From JAHRVQ01 sp051278195 (GTDB taxonomy: Bacteria > Pseudomonadota > Gammaproteobacteria > Pseudomonadales > Azotimanducaceae): 64,000 nucleotides of DNA. The stretch spans positions 7,489 to 71,488 of the forward strand of contig JBNMQM010000017.1 of assembly GCA_051278195.1 (NCBI GenBank), in the 5' to 3' direction. The first letter of the stretch is position 1; each line of letters starts with the position of its first letter. A program made the translations under genes and the position numbers. Shown one piece after another: positions 16,996 through 25,104 of the stretch. Below the pieces are notes generated by a model. That model saw only the letters and a program-made list of their open reading frames with translations, did no database searches and had not been told where the DNA came from.

Positions 16996-19900
16996 GGCGC
17001 ACTTTTATTCTGTACTCAAGCTCGTAATGCGCGTCGTCAACCAGATACTGGGGCAGGGTGTCCGGACCACAGCTCGCGCCACCCAGACCTCGTTGTTTCA
17101 CATCTAGACTCAAGAATGTGCTTTTGTCAGGTGTGACATCATAGGTATGGAAAGCTGGTGTTAACTGCTCGTGCGGGTAATGACTGGCACTAGCTTCGAT
17201 AGTTGTTGCTGGGATAATGCTCAGTGAGTGACGTCGCCCAGTAAGGTTCAGCTCTGTTACATCGGTATGGTTGCCGTGCTCCTGAGGCAGAATATAGGGT
17301 ACGTACTGATCAGATACTGAACTCTCATGCCACTGTACAACGCCGGCACTTTTGCGGTCACAATAGGTTTCCACTGGGCCGCGCCCAAACCAATCGAATT
17401 TTTCAAAACTTCCTGGCAGGATCATACGGATGCCAATTCTGGGCAGGTCTGGCAGTGTCTCATCGATATCGAATTCATGTTCTACCATCAGCTCGCCATC
17501 AGCAGAAAGCCCATATCGACTCAGCATGGTGATGTTGCCGGATTTGAATTTGGCCACAGCTCTGCTCACCACCTGTTTGGCTGTGATCTCTAACGGTAGA
17601 TATTGATAGGTAGGTCGGTCCAGTCCGGCGTCTTGCCAACGACCCAGAGCCTTGTTTGTTTGCCCTGTCCAGCCCTTAATACCGTCGTTATCCGTTGGCG
17701 CACGCCAAATGTTGAGCGCAGGTCCGGTCTGCATGATCATTGTGCTGCCGTGCTTCCACGAAGCGATCCCGGCATCGGTAAAACTTAAGGTATTGCCGCC
17801 GAAGTTAAGTTCGCAAAAGCCATTTTTGAGCGTTTTACCGAGTACCTTGGATTTCTTTTCGGGTGATTTTTTGTGCGCGAGAACATGTTGCTCGTAGGCG
17901 ACTAAATGGCCTTTACCTGCCCATTGGGTGTCTGACTTAAGCGTAAATTCAAACAGAATTGATAGATGGTCACCGGCCAAAATTTTGCCTAGTGCACGAC
18001 TTGCAGAAGCAGGTAGTTCAAATAGTTGGCTTTGCTGGGGGGCTGCGTTTAGGCCCGTCACTTTTCCGCTCTTGTGTTTGTGGCCATTCAGGATTAAGTG
18101 CCAGCGACCTTCGTACTGACGGAGGTCTGTAAAATAGTCTCGGTTTTGAATGCGAAATTTTTGTCTGGAGATTTTTGCAACGGTGATCGGTTGAATGATT
18201 TTTTTGTATTCCAATAGAGACGAGTGGGGTGTGCGATCGGGCCAACACAAACCGTCGCAGACAAAATTCAAATCGTGCCGCTCTTCGCCAAAGTCACCAC
18301 CATAGGCCCAATAGTCGACGCCTGCTCTTTTTTGCTTGATGCCGTGGTCCAGCCACTCCCAAATGAAACCGCCTTGCAGCCCATGATTGGATTCGATGGC
18401 CTCCCAATACTCCTTGAGGTTGCCGCAGCTATTGCCCATTGCGTGGGCGTACTCACACATGATCAATGGGCGGGAATCAGTGTTGGCCACGGCATAGTCA
18501 ATAATCTGTTGCACAGATGGATACATGGGGCAGACAACATCTGTACCGTGGTGATTTTCATTCCAGCGGTCGGCGACCGCCTGTTCGCAGATCGCACTTT
18601 CGTTGTGTATGGGTCGTGTCGGGTCGTAGCTTTTTACCCAGGCGGCCATCGCAGCATGGTTGGGTCCGAACCCTGTTTCATTACCCATGCTCCACATGAT
18701 GATACAGGCATGGTTTTTGTCTCGAACGACCATACGGGTTATTCGTGATAAAAATGCGGACGCCCAAAAGGGGTCAACACCGACCTGCGCATAGTGATGG
18801 TGTGCCTCTAGGTTGCACTCATCCACAACGTACATGCCATATTCGTCACAGAGTTGGTAGAACAACGGATCATTAGGATAATGACTGGTTCGAATAGCAT
18901 TAATGTTGTGCTGCTTCATGGTTTCGATATCAAGACGCAACAGGGCTTCGGTCATCACCTTGCCTGTTGTGTCACAGTGATCATGGCGGTTGACGCCACG
19001 GATCAGCACGGGCGCGTCGTTGATCAGTAATTCTCGATCCTCAATGCGTATATCGCGAAAACCAATCCTTTGCGAAGTGGATTCAAGTGTGTGCGCTTTT
19101 TTCCCCCTCAAGGTAATAGTTAGATCATACAGATTTGGTGTTTCAGCATTCCAAGCTTTTACTTTACCCATGGGTATTTCGAAGCGTAATTTTGGTCCTT
19201 TGCCTACCACAGGATAAAACGCAGACTTATCGAGCTCCAGGCTTCGAGACTTAGGTTGTTTGATTCCTGGTCCCGCTATAGAAATCTCTACGCTGTGATT
19301 CAAGCTGCTGCGGTTGTGGTCGCCGAGTTGAACCTCTACGACCAAATGGCCTTTTTGCGTCTTTGGATCAAAAGCGGGTTGGGCAAAAATGTCGCGCAGG
19401 TAGACGGCTTGGGTTGCGTAGAGTTTTACGTCCCTGTGAATGCCGGCCTGCCACCACTGATCCTGATCTTCAATGTAGGAGCTGTCGCTGAAACGTAATA
19501 CCTGAATGGCAAGGCAGTTTTCGCCAGTATGAAGGTACTCTGTCAGATCAAATTCTGTTGGTAAGCGACAGTCTTTTGAGAAACCGACTTCCTTGCCGTT
19601 GCAGTAAAGATAGAAACAATTTTCAACGCCGCCTAGGTAGATCACGACGCGCTTATTTTTCCAACGGGTCGGCACCTTTATGGTGCGTCGATAAACAGCT
19701 GTTGGGTTTAAGGTCGGCGCGTAGGGCAGTTCTGTTTTATAAGGCATCAGGACGTTGGTATAGATCGGTTGATCTTCAGGGACGTCTGGATTCATGGTCC
19801 AGAGAGATGGCACTTCTATGGTTTGCCAATCTTGATCTTTGAGCGCGGGTTGATACCAAGACGAAGGGACGTCGGCAGGAAACGGGTATCTCTGAAAGCG

Positions 19901-20008
19901 CCAGATACCGTTTAGGCTGATGGTGTCAGCGTGGTCGAAAGTACTGCGTGGCGGCAGTCGACCGTATCCCTGAAGCTCTGGGTTTTCCCAGTGTTTGTTT
20001 GCAGCCAA
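16985..20008 (-). CDS. lacZ: Beta-galactosidase, LacZ-type GH2
   Basis: 1007 residues, full LacZ length. The order is a sugar-binding jelly roll, an Ig-like domain, the TIM barrel and the Bgal_small_N C-terminal domain (APTDNDGIKGWTGQTN). The acid/base glutamate is E444 in WSMGNETGFG and the nucleophile is E519 in CEYAHAMGNS. There is no signal peptide, so it acts in the cytoplasm on imported galactosides. No permease or LacI-type regulator is adjacent; the downstream neighbour is a cytochrome b gene and upstream lies a sigma-factor operon. This isolation suggests that uptake is encoded elsewhere or that the gene was acquired. The natural substrate may not be lactose. Confidence 0.92.
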   Translation of the reverse strand: MAANKHWENPELQGYGRLPPRSTFDHADTISLNGIWRFQRYPFPADVPSSWYQPALKDQDWQTIEVPSLWTMNPDVPEDQPIYTNVLMPYKTELPYAPTLNPTAVYRRTIKVPTRWKNKRVVIYLGGVENCFYLYCNGKEVGFSKDCRLPTEFDLTEYLHTGENCLAIQVLRFSDSSYIEDQDQWWQAGIHRDVKLYATQAVYLRDIFAQPAFDPKTQKGHLVVEVQLGDHNRSSLNHSVEISIAGPGIKQPKSRSLELDKSAFYPVVGKGPKLRFEIPMGKVKAWNAETPNLYDLTITLRGKKAHTLESTSQRIGFRDIRIEDRELLINDAPVLIRGVNRHDHCDTTGKVMTEALLRLDIETMKQHNINAIRTSHYPNDPLFYQLCDEYGMYVVDECNLEAHHHYAQVGVDPFWASAFLSRITRMVVRDKNHACIIMWSMGNETGFGPNHAAMAAWVKSYDPTRPIHNESAICEQAVADRWNENHHGTDVVCPMYPSVQQIIDYAVANTDSRPLIMCEYAHAMGNSCGNLKEYWEAIESNHGLQGGFIWEWLDHGIKQKRAGVDYWAYGGDFGEERHDLNFVCDGLCWPDRTPHSSLLEYKKIIQPITVAKISRQKFRIQNRDYFTDLRQYEGRWHLILNGHKHKSGKVTGLNAAPQQSQLFELPASASRALGKILAGDHLSILFEFTLKSDTQWAGKGHLVAYEQHVLAHKKSPEKKSKVLGKTLKNGFCELNFGGNTLSFTDAGIASWKHGSTMIMQTGPALNIWRAPTDNDGIKGWTGQTNKALGRWQDAGLDRPTYQYLPLEITAKQVVSRAVAKFKSGNITMLSRYGLSADGELMVEHEFDIDETLPDLPRIGIRMILPGSFEKFDWFGRGPVETYCDRKSAGVVQWHESSVSDQYVPYILPQEHGNHTDVTELNLTGRRHSLSIIPATTIEASASHYPHEQLTPAFHTYDVTPDKSTFLSLDVKQRGLGGASCGPDTLPQYLVDDAHYELEYRIKVRHDA

Positions 20009-20106
20009 GACGGCGCCCCTAACGTAAGCAAATGCTAGTTATATCACAGACGGGGGCACCCAGTGGTCTTCAAGTGTGGATGATAGTCGAACTGTTAGAC
20101 GACCCG

Positions 20107-21000
20107 CTAGAAGAGGTAGCTGGTCGAGTCGCTCTTCAGCGTCTTTGGATCTTTGCAGCCAGTGATGTCATCGATTTGCATCACCACAACTTGCTGCTCT
20201 GATGCATTTTTTTGTTCGAATATGACGGACACATATTCGTCTGTCGGAATGTTTTTCAATGTTCCGCCATAGTCACACAAACTGCGCAGTACAATGTCCT
20301 CAATTAAAGCTAATCTAGCATCGGCTCTTTTCTTAGCCTCATCCCGTTTGATGTCGCGAGCAAGCTGCCGTTCCTTTTTCTCAGCCTCGTACGTCTTGCT
20401 GAGTGTCGATTGTCGCCCCTCAAGCTTGGCGATATTTTGTGCCAGCGCTTCAATGCTTTTCTCGACTCGCTTTTGCTCCTCTTCATCTGCATGAATAAGT
20501 TCGATTTCGTGCTCGCGGCGTTGGTACTCGAGTTCGCGTCGTTCTCGGTTCAGTTCTCTTAAGCTGCGACGAGTTTCTGAATCGATGTGGAGCATCGAGC
20601 CCTCGTCTTCAAGGTTCGAAAGAGAGAGCTCGATCTGACTACCGACCTCGCCCATCACGACGCCGACATTGTCTAGGATGTCACCGACCATTTCTTTGAT
20701 CTCGATTCGCCGTATCTCGGTGGGCTCGGATGGCGGAATGACAAATGAGAAGCCATCACCGCCAGTGCCTAGGTGAAAGCTTTTCCAGCTATTGGCTCGA
20801 ATCATAAATACGGCACCCTGATCGACCAAATAACTGGTTTCGATATTAGGGTCGCAATGATCACAAGATTCATCGGTCTTGAATGCGCCGTCTATGATGC
20901 TAGACATAACGGTCACATCTTTGCGGATGCGCTCGATATCGGGCGCTGCTTGGGCGTAGCCTGCACTCGCTAAAACGAAAGTGAGAATGATATTTTTCAT
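20107..21000 (-). CDS. Secreted coiled-coil protein of an ECF sigma operon, unknown function
   Basis: I do not recognise a named family. It has 297 residues with a signal peptide (MKNIILTFVLASAGYAQA). A mature N-terminal part carries a CDHC pair (C46, C49) followed by SYLVDQGAVFMI. A highly charged coiled coil lies near 140-230 (LNRERRELEYQRREHEIEL onward), and a C-terminal domain has two more cysteines (SLCDYGG, TGCKD). The four cysteines could form disulfides or bind metal. Its ATG overlaps the stop of the anti-sigma gene (ATGA, 20997-21000), so it belongs to that regulon and may be the output or the sensor. Confidence 0.6.
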   Translation of the reverse strand: MKNIILTFVLASAGYAQAAPDIERIRKDVTVMSSIIDGAFKTDESCDHCDPNIETSYLVDQGAVFMIRANSWKSFHLGTGGDGFSFVIPPSEPTEIRRIEIKEMVGDILDNVGVVMGEVGSQIELSLSNLEDEGSMLHIDSETRRSLRELNRERRELEYQRREHEIELIHADEEEQKRVEKSIEALAQNIAKLEGRQSTLSKTYEAEKKERQLARDIKRDEAKKRADARLALIEDIVLRSLCDYGGTLKNIPTDEYVSVIFEQKNASEQQVVVMQIDDITGCKDPKTLKSDSTSYLF

Positions 21001-21668
21001 AGGTTGTTTCCTTCTACCGACGCTTGTCTCAAGAGCCGATTGATTTGGCTAATGTTTCGTTTGTCTTCGAGTTGGCTCGCTAGCAGCAAGCTGATACTTT
21101 CTTTTGTCTGTTGCGTACGCTGAACTTGAGCATAGTCCCAGACCGTCAGTAACGTACTCAGTTCTTCTTTACGTTCTTCGCGACTCATCTCCATGACCGT
21201 ACGCAGCAGCAGCTGGTTTGCTGCCACTTGCTGATTCGAAAGGTTCGAGACCCGCTGATTAAATTTGTCTGCTTGTCTGAGTTCCAATTCTGTCAATACC
21301 TGGGTGAGCGCCGCCTCGGTAACACTTGAGGGTTCGCCAAAGTGAATGGACAATCCGTCTGCTGTGCTGATCCTCGCTTGTGTGACAACTAGAACCAATA
21401 CTATGACTGAGGTAATGCTGCTCACCCACTGCAGGTTTGGTAGCCAGGTAGCCTCGGAAAAGAAAGCTCTACGACGATCCCAGTGGGGCACCGGTTGTTC
21501 TTCCCAGCGTGAGGTGACGGCTTGCATTTGCCACAGTTGGTTGAGTGTCTCACTGCAGTCATCACAGTGAGTTAAGTGTAGGTCCACTCTCTGCTTTTGC
21601 AGCGCGCTGACTTGCCCCTCTGCCAGTTCGGGCAACAGGATGCGGTATTCATTGCAGTCTGAAGTCAT
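20997..21668 (-). CDS. Anti-sigma factor, zf-HC2 type, membrane-anchored
   Basis: 223 residues. The N-terminus holds the zinc-binding anti-sigma motif H-x3-C-x2-C (LHLTHCDDCSETLNQLW, about residues 30-40), the hallmark of ZAS-domain proteins that hold ECF sigma factors inactive. One membrane helix follows near 85-100 (SSITSVIVLVLVVTQA), then a periplasmic helical domain of about 115 residues. It is encoded 11 nt downstream of the sigma gene and coupled to the secreted protein gene. The signal that releases the sigma factor is unknown. Confidence 0.8.
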   Translation of the reverse strand: MTSDCNEYRILLPELAEGQVSALQKQRVDLHLTHCDDCSETLNQLWQMQAVTSRWEEQPVPHWDRRRAFFSEATWLPNLQWVSSITSVIVLVLVVTQARISTADGLSIHFGEPSSVTEAALTQVLTELELRQADKFNQRVSNLSNQQVAANQLLLRTVMEMSREERKEELSTLLTVWDYAQVQRTQQTKESISLLLASQLEDKRNISQINRLLRQASVEGNNL

Positions 21669-21679
21669 TTACTGCTCCT

Positions 21680-22246
21680 CTAATTCTGCTGACAGGTGTT
21701 TGGCTCGTGAGCCTGATTTTGCTTTTTCAGCTTGCCTAGTGCGGCGTAGAGCCGAGTCTTGGCGGTATTGCTGGAAATACCCAATTGACCGCTAATTTCG
21801 TCGAAGGTGAAGTGTTGAAAGTATTTCAGTTCAACGACTTGGCGTTGCTCTAGAGGTAAAACTGCCATCAGTTCGCTCATGTCACGATTGGATTGGACGT
21901 TGGATAAGTTTACATCTGGCTCGTACCGGGCGCTTTCGTCCATTAACTCCAGGTCTTCAGTAGACTGGTGAAATCGCTTCTTGCGAAAGTGGTCAACGCA
22001 CCGAAAGGAAGCGATCCTAAACAGCCATGCGACAAATACGCCATCACCGCGATAGTTGCTCAAGTTGCGATACACAGAAATCATTACGTCTTGCATAATG
22101 TCCATCGCATCATCAGCGTTGCCGCTCATGCGCAATGAGTAGTTATAGACGCGCCGCTCGTAGCGCTTCACAAGCTTTAGCCACGCTCGCTCGCTGCCGT
22201 CAATAGCGCTTTTGATCAGTTGCTCGTCGGTTTTGCGGCTGAACAC
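21680..22246 (-). CDS. ECF RNA polymerase sigma factor (RpoE-like)
   Basis: 188 residues. Region 2 includes YNYSLRMSGNADDAMDIMQD and the WLFRIASFRCVDHFRK segment; region 4 includes LPLEQRQVVELKYFQHFTFD with the helix-turn-helix ISGQLGISSNTAKTRLY. GTG start at 22246 with an AGGA 10 nt upstream. It is first in the operon sigma/anti-sigma/secreted coiled-coil protein. An extracytoplasmic stress role is likely; the promoter it reads cannot be fixed from this window. Confidence 0.88.
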   Translation of the reverse strand: MFSRKTDEQLIKSAIDGSERAWLKLVKRYERRVYNYSLRMSGNADDAMDIMQDVMISVYRNLSNYRGDGVFVAWLFRIASFRCVDHFRKKRFHQSTEDLELMDESARYEPDVNLSNVQSNRDMSELMAVLPLEQRQVVELKYFQHFTFDEISGQLGISSNTAKTRLYAALGKLKKQNQAHEPNTCQQN

Positions 22247-22416
22247 GTCGTTATCCTGAATAAATTCGGATGAGGGCTAAAAAGGCCAGTACTGATCTAA
22301 TCTACCTCTATTGACGCGAGATGCCGGGAAAAAGTTTGGTTCGCGTGGACATTTTTCCTGGGTTATTCTCGTTGGTCGAAACCGTTCCCCCAACCCAATC
22401 GATTGAAGAGGTCTTT

Positions 22417-23955
22417 ATGAGCCAGAGTACAAAGCCAAAGAAAGCTGTGGTGGTTCTGCTGGATAGTCTGAATCGGCATATGCTGGGCTGTTACGGAGGC
22501 ACAGAATTCGAAACGCCCAATCTCGATCGTCTTGCTAAGCGATCGTTAAAGTTCAACAACCATTACACCGGGTCATTGCCTTGTATGCCGGCCCGGCACG
22601 ATATTTTAGTTGGCGCCATGGATTTTCTCTGGCGACCCTGGGGGTCAATTGAACTGTGGGAGCGTCCGATTACATATTACTTGCGGCGCAATGGTGTCCC
22701 GACACAGCTGTTTTCTGATCACCCTCATCTCTTCGAGACGGGCGGTGAGAACTATCACACGGACTTTTTTGCCTGGGACTATACCCGTGGGCATGAAGCA
22801 GACCCTTGGAAAACACGCGAAGACCCCAGCTGGTTAGGGACGCCCGCGCTGCCCGCCAAAGCCAAGTATCCCGCTAGTAAAGGCAAGCTTGTGTATGACT
22901 TGTCTCGTACCTGGTTTAAAGAAGAGCTGGATTTTCCCGGTCCGCGAACCATGCAGTCCACGGCCGACTGGCTCCGAACAAATGGTAACTTTCTGGATGA
23001 GTTTTTGGTTTTTGTGGATGAATTTGATCCCCATGAGCCCTTTGACACGCCTAAGCCCTGGGCCAATAAATATGACCCGGATTGGGAGGGGGACCTACTA
23101 ATCTGGCCACCTTATGCCATAGATGGCGTTGCAAATGGCGTGATTGACGCGCGGCAGGGCCAGCATATCCGTGCAAATTACGGCTCAAAGCTGAGCATGA
23201 TCGATCACTGGTTTGGCAAGATTCTCGATGAAATGGATAACAGCAATTTGTGGGACGACACTATGTTTATCCTCTGCACCGACCATGGCCACTATCTTGG
23301 CGAAAAGGATATCTGGGGTAAGCCCCGCGTACCTCAATATGAAACGCTTGGACATACTCCGCTGATGATTGCAGCACCTGGTATTGCGGCCGGTGAGATC
23401 GATGCACTGACCACTAATGTCGACATCCACGCGACACTCGCCGATTTGTTTGGTCTAGAGGTCGAACATCGGACCCATGGTAAATCGCTGCTGCCGCTTA
23501 TTTATGGAGAGCAAACCTCCGTGCGTGAATATGCGATGGGGGGCATATTCGGTCAGTGGGTACAGGTACAAGATGGTCAGAACAAATACGCTCGTGCGCC
23601 GGTTGGCGATGGCTTTCCTTTATCGATGTGGTCGAACCGTTGGTCGACGATGTCAGTTCCGTCGATGCCTGGTTTGCGTTTGCCAGATCCCGACCGTCGC
23701 GCCTATCTTGATTTCATGCCGGGTTCTGACATTCCGGTGATTAGGCAGCCCTTCCAGCAGGGCGATCTTTTGCCATTCTGGTCGATGAGTCCACAGGTGG
23801 ATGCGCATCATTTGTATTCGATCGCAAACGATCCATTTGAAACGCATAACATGGTCGGTGATCCGCTCGAGAAACAAATGCTGGAGTTGCTGCACAGCGC
23901 TTTGACAGATGTGGAGGCTCCGAGGGAGCAATTTGATCGATTAGGGCTTGGTTAG
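22417..23955 (+). CDS. Sulfatase, Cys-type, cytoplasmic
   Basis: 512 residues from the ATG at 22417, chosen because GAAGAGG precedes it; the frame upstream to 22321 has no family similarity. The alkaline-phosphatase-fold motifs are VVVLLDSLNRHMLGCYGG at the N-terminus, LPCMPARHD with C56 in the C-x-P-x-R motif converted to formylglycine, and CTDHGHYLGEKDIWGKP. There is no signal peptide, so it would act in the cytoplasm on an imported sulfate ester (or phosphonate ester). No transporter or maturase is adjacent. The substrate is unknown. Confidence 0.86.
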   Translation: MSQSTKPKKAVVVLLDSLNRHMLGCYGGTEFETPNLDRLAKRSLKFNNHYTGSLPCMPARHDILVGAMDFLWRPWGSIELWERPITYYLRRNGVPTQLFSDHPHLFETGGENYHTDFFAWDYTRGHEADPWKTREDPSWLGTPALPAKAKYPASKGKLVYDLSRTWFKEELDFPGPRTMQSTADWLRTNGNFLDEFLVFVDEFDPHEPFDTPKPWANKYDPDWEGDLLIWPPYAIDGVANGVIDARQGQHIRANYGSKLSMIDHWFGKILDEMDNSNLWDDTMFILCTDHGHYLGEKDIWGKPRVPQYETLGHTPLMIAAPGIAAGEIDALTTNVDIHATLADLFGLEVEHRTHGKSLLPLIYGEQTSVREYAMGGIFGQWVQVQDGQNKYARAPVGDGFPLSMWSNRWSTMSVPSMPGLRLPDPDRRAYLDFMPGSDIPVIRQPFQQGDLLPFWSMSPQVDAHHLYSIANDPFETHNMVGDPLEKQMLELLHSALTDVEAPREQFDRLGLG

Positions 23956-24014
23956 TCGCCCCGACTAGCTTTCCTGTTTTGGTGTCCTGCCTAGCCCGGC
24001 TGCTGAGTCGGGCT
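23953..24014 (+). terminator. Two short hairpins after the sulfatase gene
   Basis: TAGTCG (23953-23958, starting at the stop codon) pairs with CGACTA (23962-23967) and is followed by GCTTTCCTGTTTT, a plausible weak intrinsic terminator. A second stem, AGCCCG (23993-23998) with CGGGCT (24009-24014), has no T-run. The region to 24143 shows no gene. Confidence 0.4.
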
Positions 24015-24143
24015 GTCTAGTCCATATTAGGTAGAACCAATTTGCTCGTTTTGACGTCTTATTGACTAACCTCTAGCAGATATCACCAATAGTAGGTGCT
24101 GGGTTGAAAAAATATCTAATAAAAACAAGTAGATAAGAACTGG

Positions 24144-24172
24144 CTTGAAATCTGCTTCGATGGAAAAGATAT
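24144..24172 (+). promoter_or_regulatory. Possible sigma-70 promoter of the ABC/peptidase operon
   Basis: TTGAAA at 24144-24149 is followed after 17 nt by GATATC at 24167-24172, in an A/T-rich stretch 29 nt before the ATPase start. The -35 is good, the -10 poor. Confidence 0.35.
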
Positions 24173-24200
24173 CCTCACGTTGATCGATTAAGGGACAAGC

Positions 24201-25082
24201 ATGTTAACCGTTCGGGAGCTCTCGAAAACCTACGCCAATGGTGTAAAAGCACTCAATAAAATTAATCTGGAACTAGAGCCCGGCATCTTTGGTTTGTTGG
24301 GCCCAAATGGTGCTGGCAAATCGACTTTAATGCGTACCTTAGCTAGCCTGCAAGAACCCGATGAAGGCACCGCGATCCTGGATGAAATCGATATCTTGAA
24401 GGACAAGGATGCGTTGCGGCGGGTGTTGGGTTATCTCCCACAGGATTTTGGCGTCTACCCAAAACTATCACCCCTGACGATGCTGGATCACTTCGCGATG
24501 TTGAAGGGTGTTGTGAACAAAGGGGAGCGGCGCGACCTTGTCGAAAGTCTGCTCCACCAGGTCAACCTTTACGACGTTAGAAAGAAAGCAATCGATACTT
24601 TTTCCGGCGGAATGAAGCAACGGTTTGGCATCGCTCAAGCACTTATAGGGGATCCGCGGCTGGTTATCGTCGATGAGCCAACGGCAGGTCTGGATCCTTC
24701 TGAACGAAACCGGTTTCACAATTTGCTTGCCGAAATTGGTGAAAACACTGTTGTCATTCTCTCCACCCATATTGTTGATGATGTGACTGACCTTTGCGGC
24801 AATATGGCGATCATGGGGGGCGGTGAAATTTTGCTGACGGGCAGGCCGAGGGACGTGATAGAGCGCATAAAGGGCTGTGTTTGGAGTAAGCAAATTGCAC
24901 GCAGGGAACTGCAGGATTATCAACAAAACTTCCGCGTGATCTTGTCTCACCTGCGCGAGGGCCACACGGTTATCCACGTCTTATCGGACGATCAGCCGAA
25001 TGGGTTCGATCATCAGGAGGCGAATCTGGAGGATGTTTATTTCGCCACGCTGATCAATCACGGCATCGCCGTTTCGCTATAA
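24201..25082 (+). CDS. ABC transporter ATP-binding protein
   Basis: 293 residues. Walker A is GPNGAGKST near residue 38, the signature FSGGMKQRFGIAQAL near 135, and Walker B VIVDEPTAGLDPSE follows; the C-terminal extension has no further domain. It is of the CcmA/NatA-like exporter type. It lies 22 nt before a giant permease-peptidase gene and must energise it. No solute-binding protein is present, which argues for export or membrane-protein handling rather than import. Confidence 0.92.
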   Translation: MLTVRELSKTYANGVKALNKINLELEPGIFGLLGPNGAGKSTLMRTLASLQEPDEGTAILDEIDILKDKDALRRVLGYLPQDFGVYPKLSPLTMLDHFAMLKGVVNKGERRDLVESLLHQVNLYDVRKKAIDTFSGGMKQRFGIAQALIGDPRLVIVDEPTAGLDPSERNRFHNLLAEIGENTVVILSTHIVDDVTDLCGNMAIMGGGEILLTGRPRDVIERIKGCVWSKQIARRELQDYQQNFRVILSHLREGHTVIHVLSDDQPNGFDHQEANLEDVYFATLINHGIAVSL

Positions 25083-25104
25083 CCATTGTGACGAGGAAGG
25101 CCTG

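Noticed and set aside
18224..18748. 174-residue open frame on the plus strand
   Set aside because: Antisense to the catalytic region of lacZ; the coding strand has clear GH2 motifs.
23941..24200. tRNA or small RNA gene in the sulfatase-ABC gap
   Set aside because: Short stems only; no T-arm signature or cloverleaf could be built.
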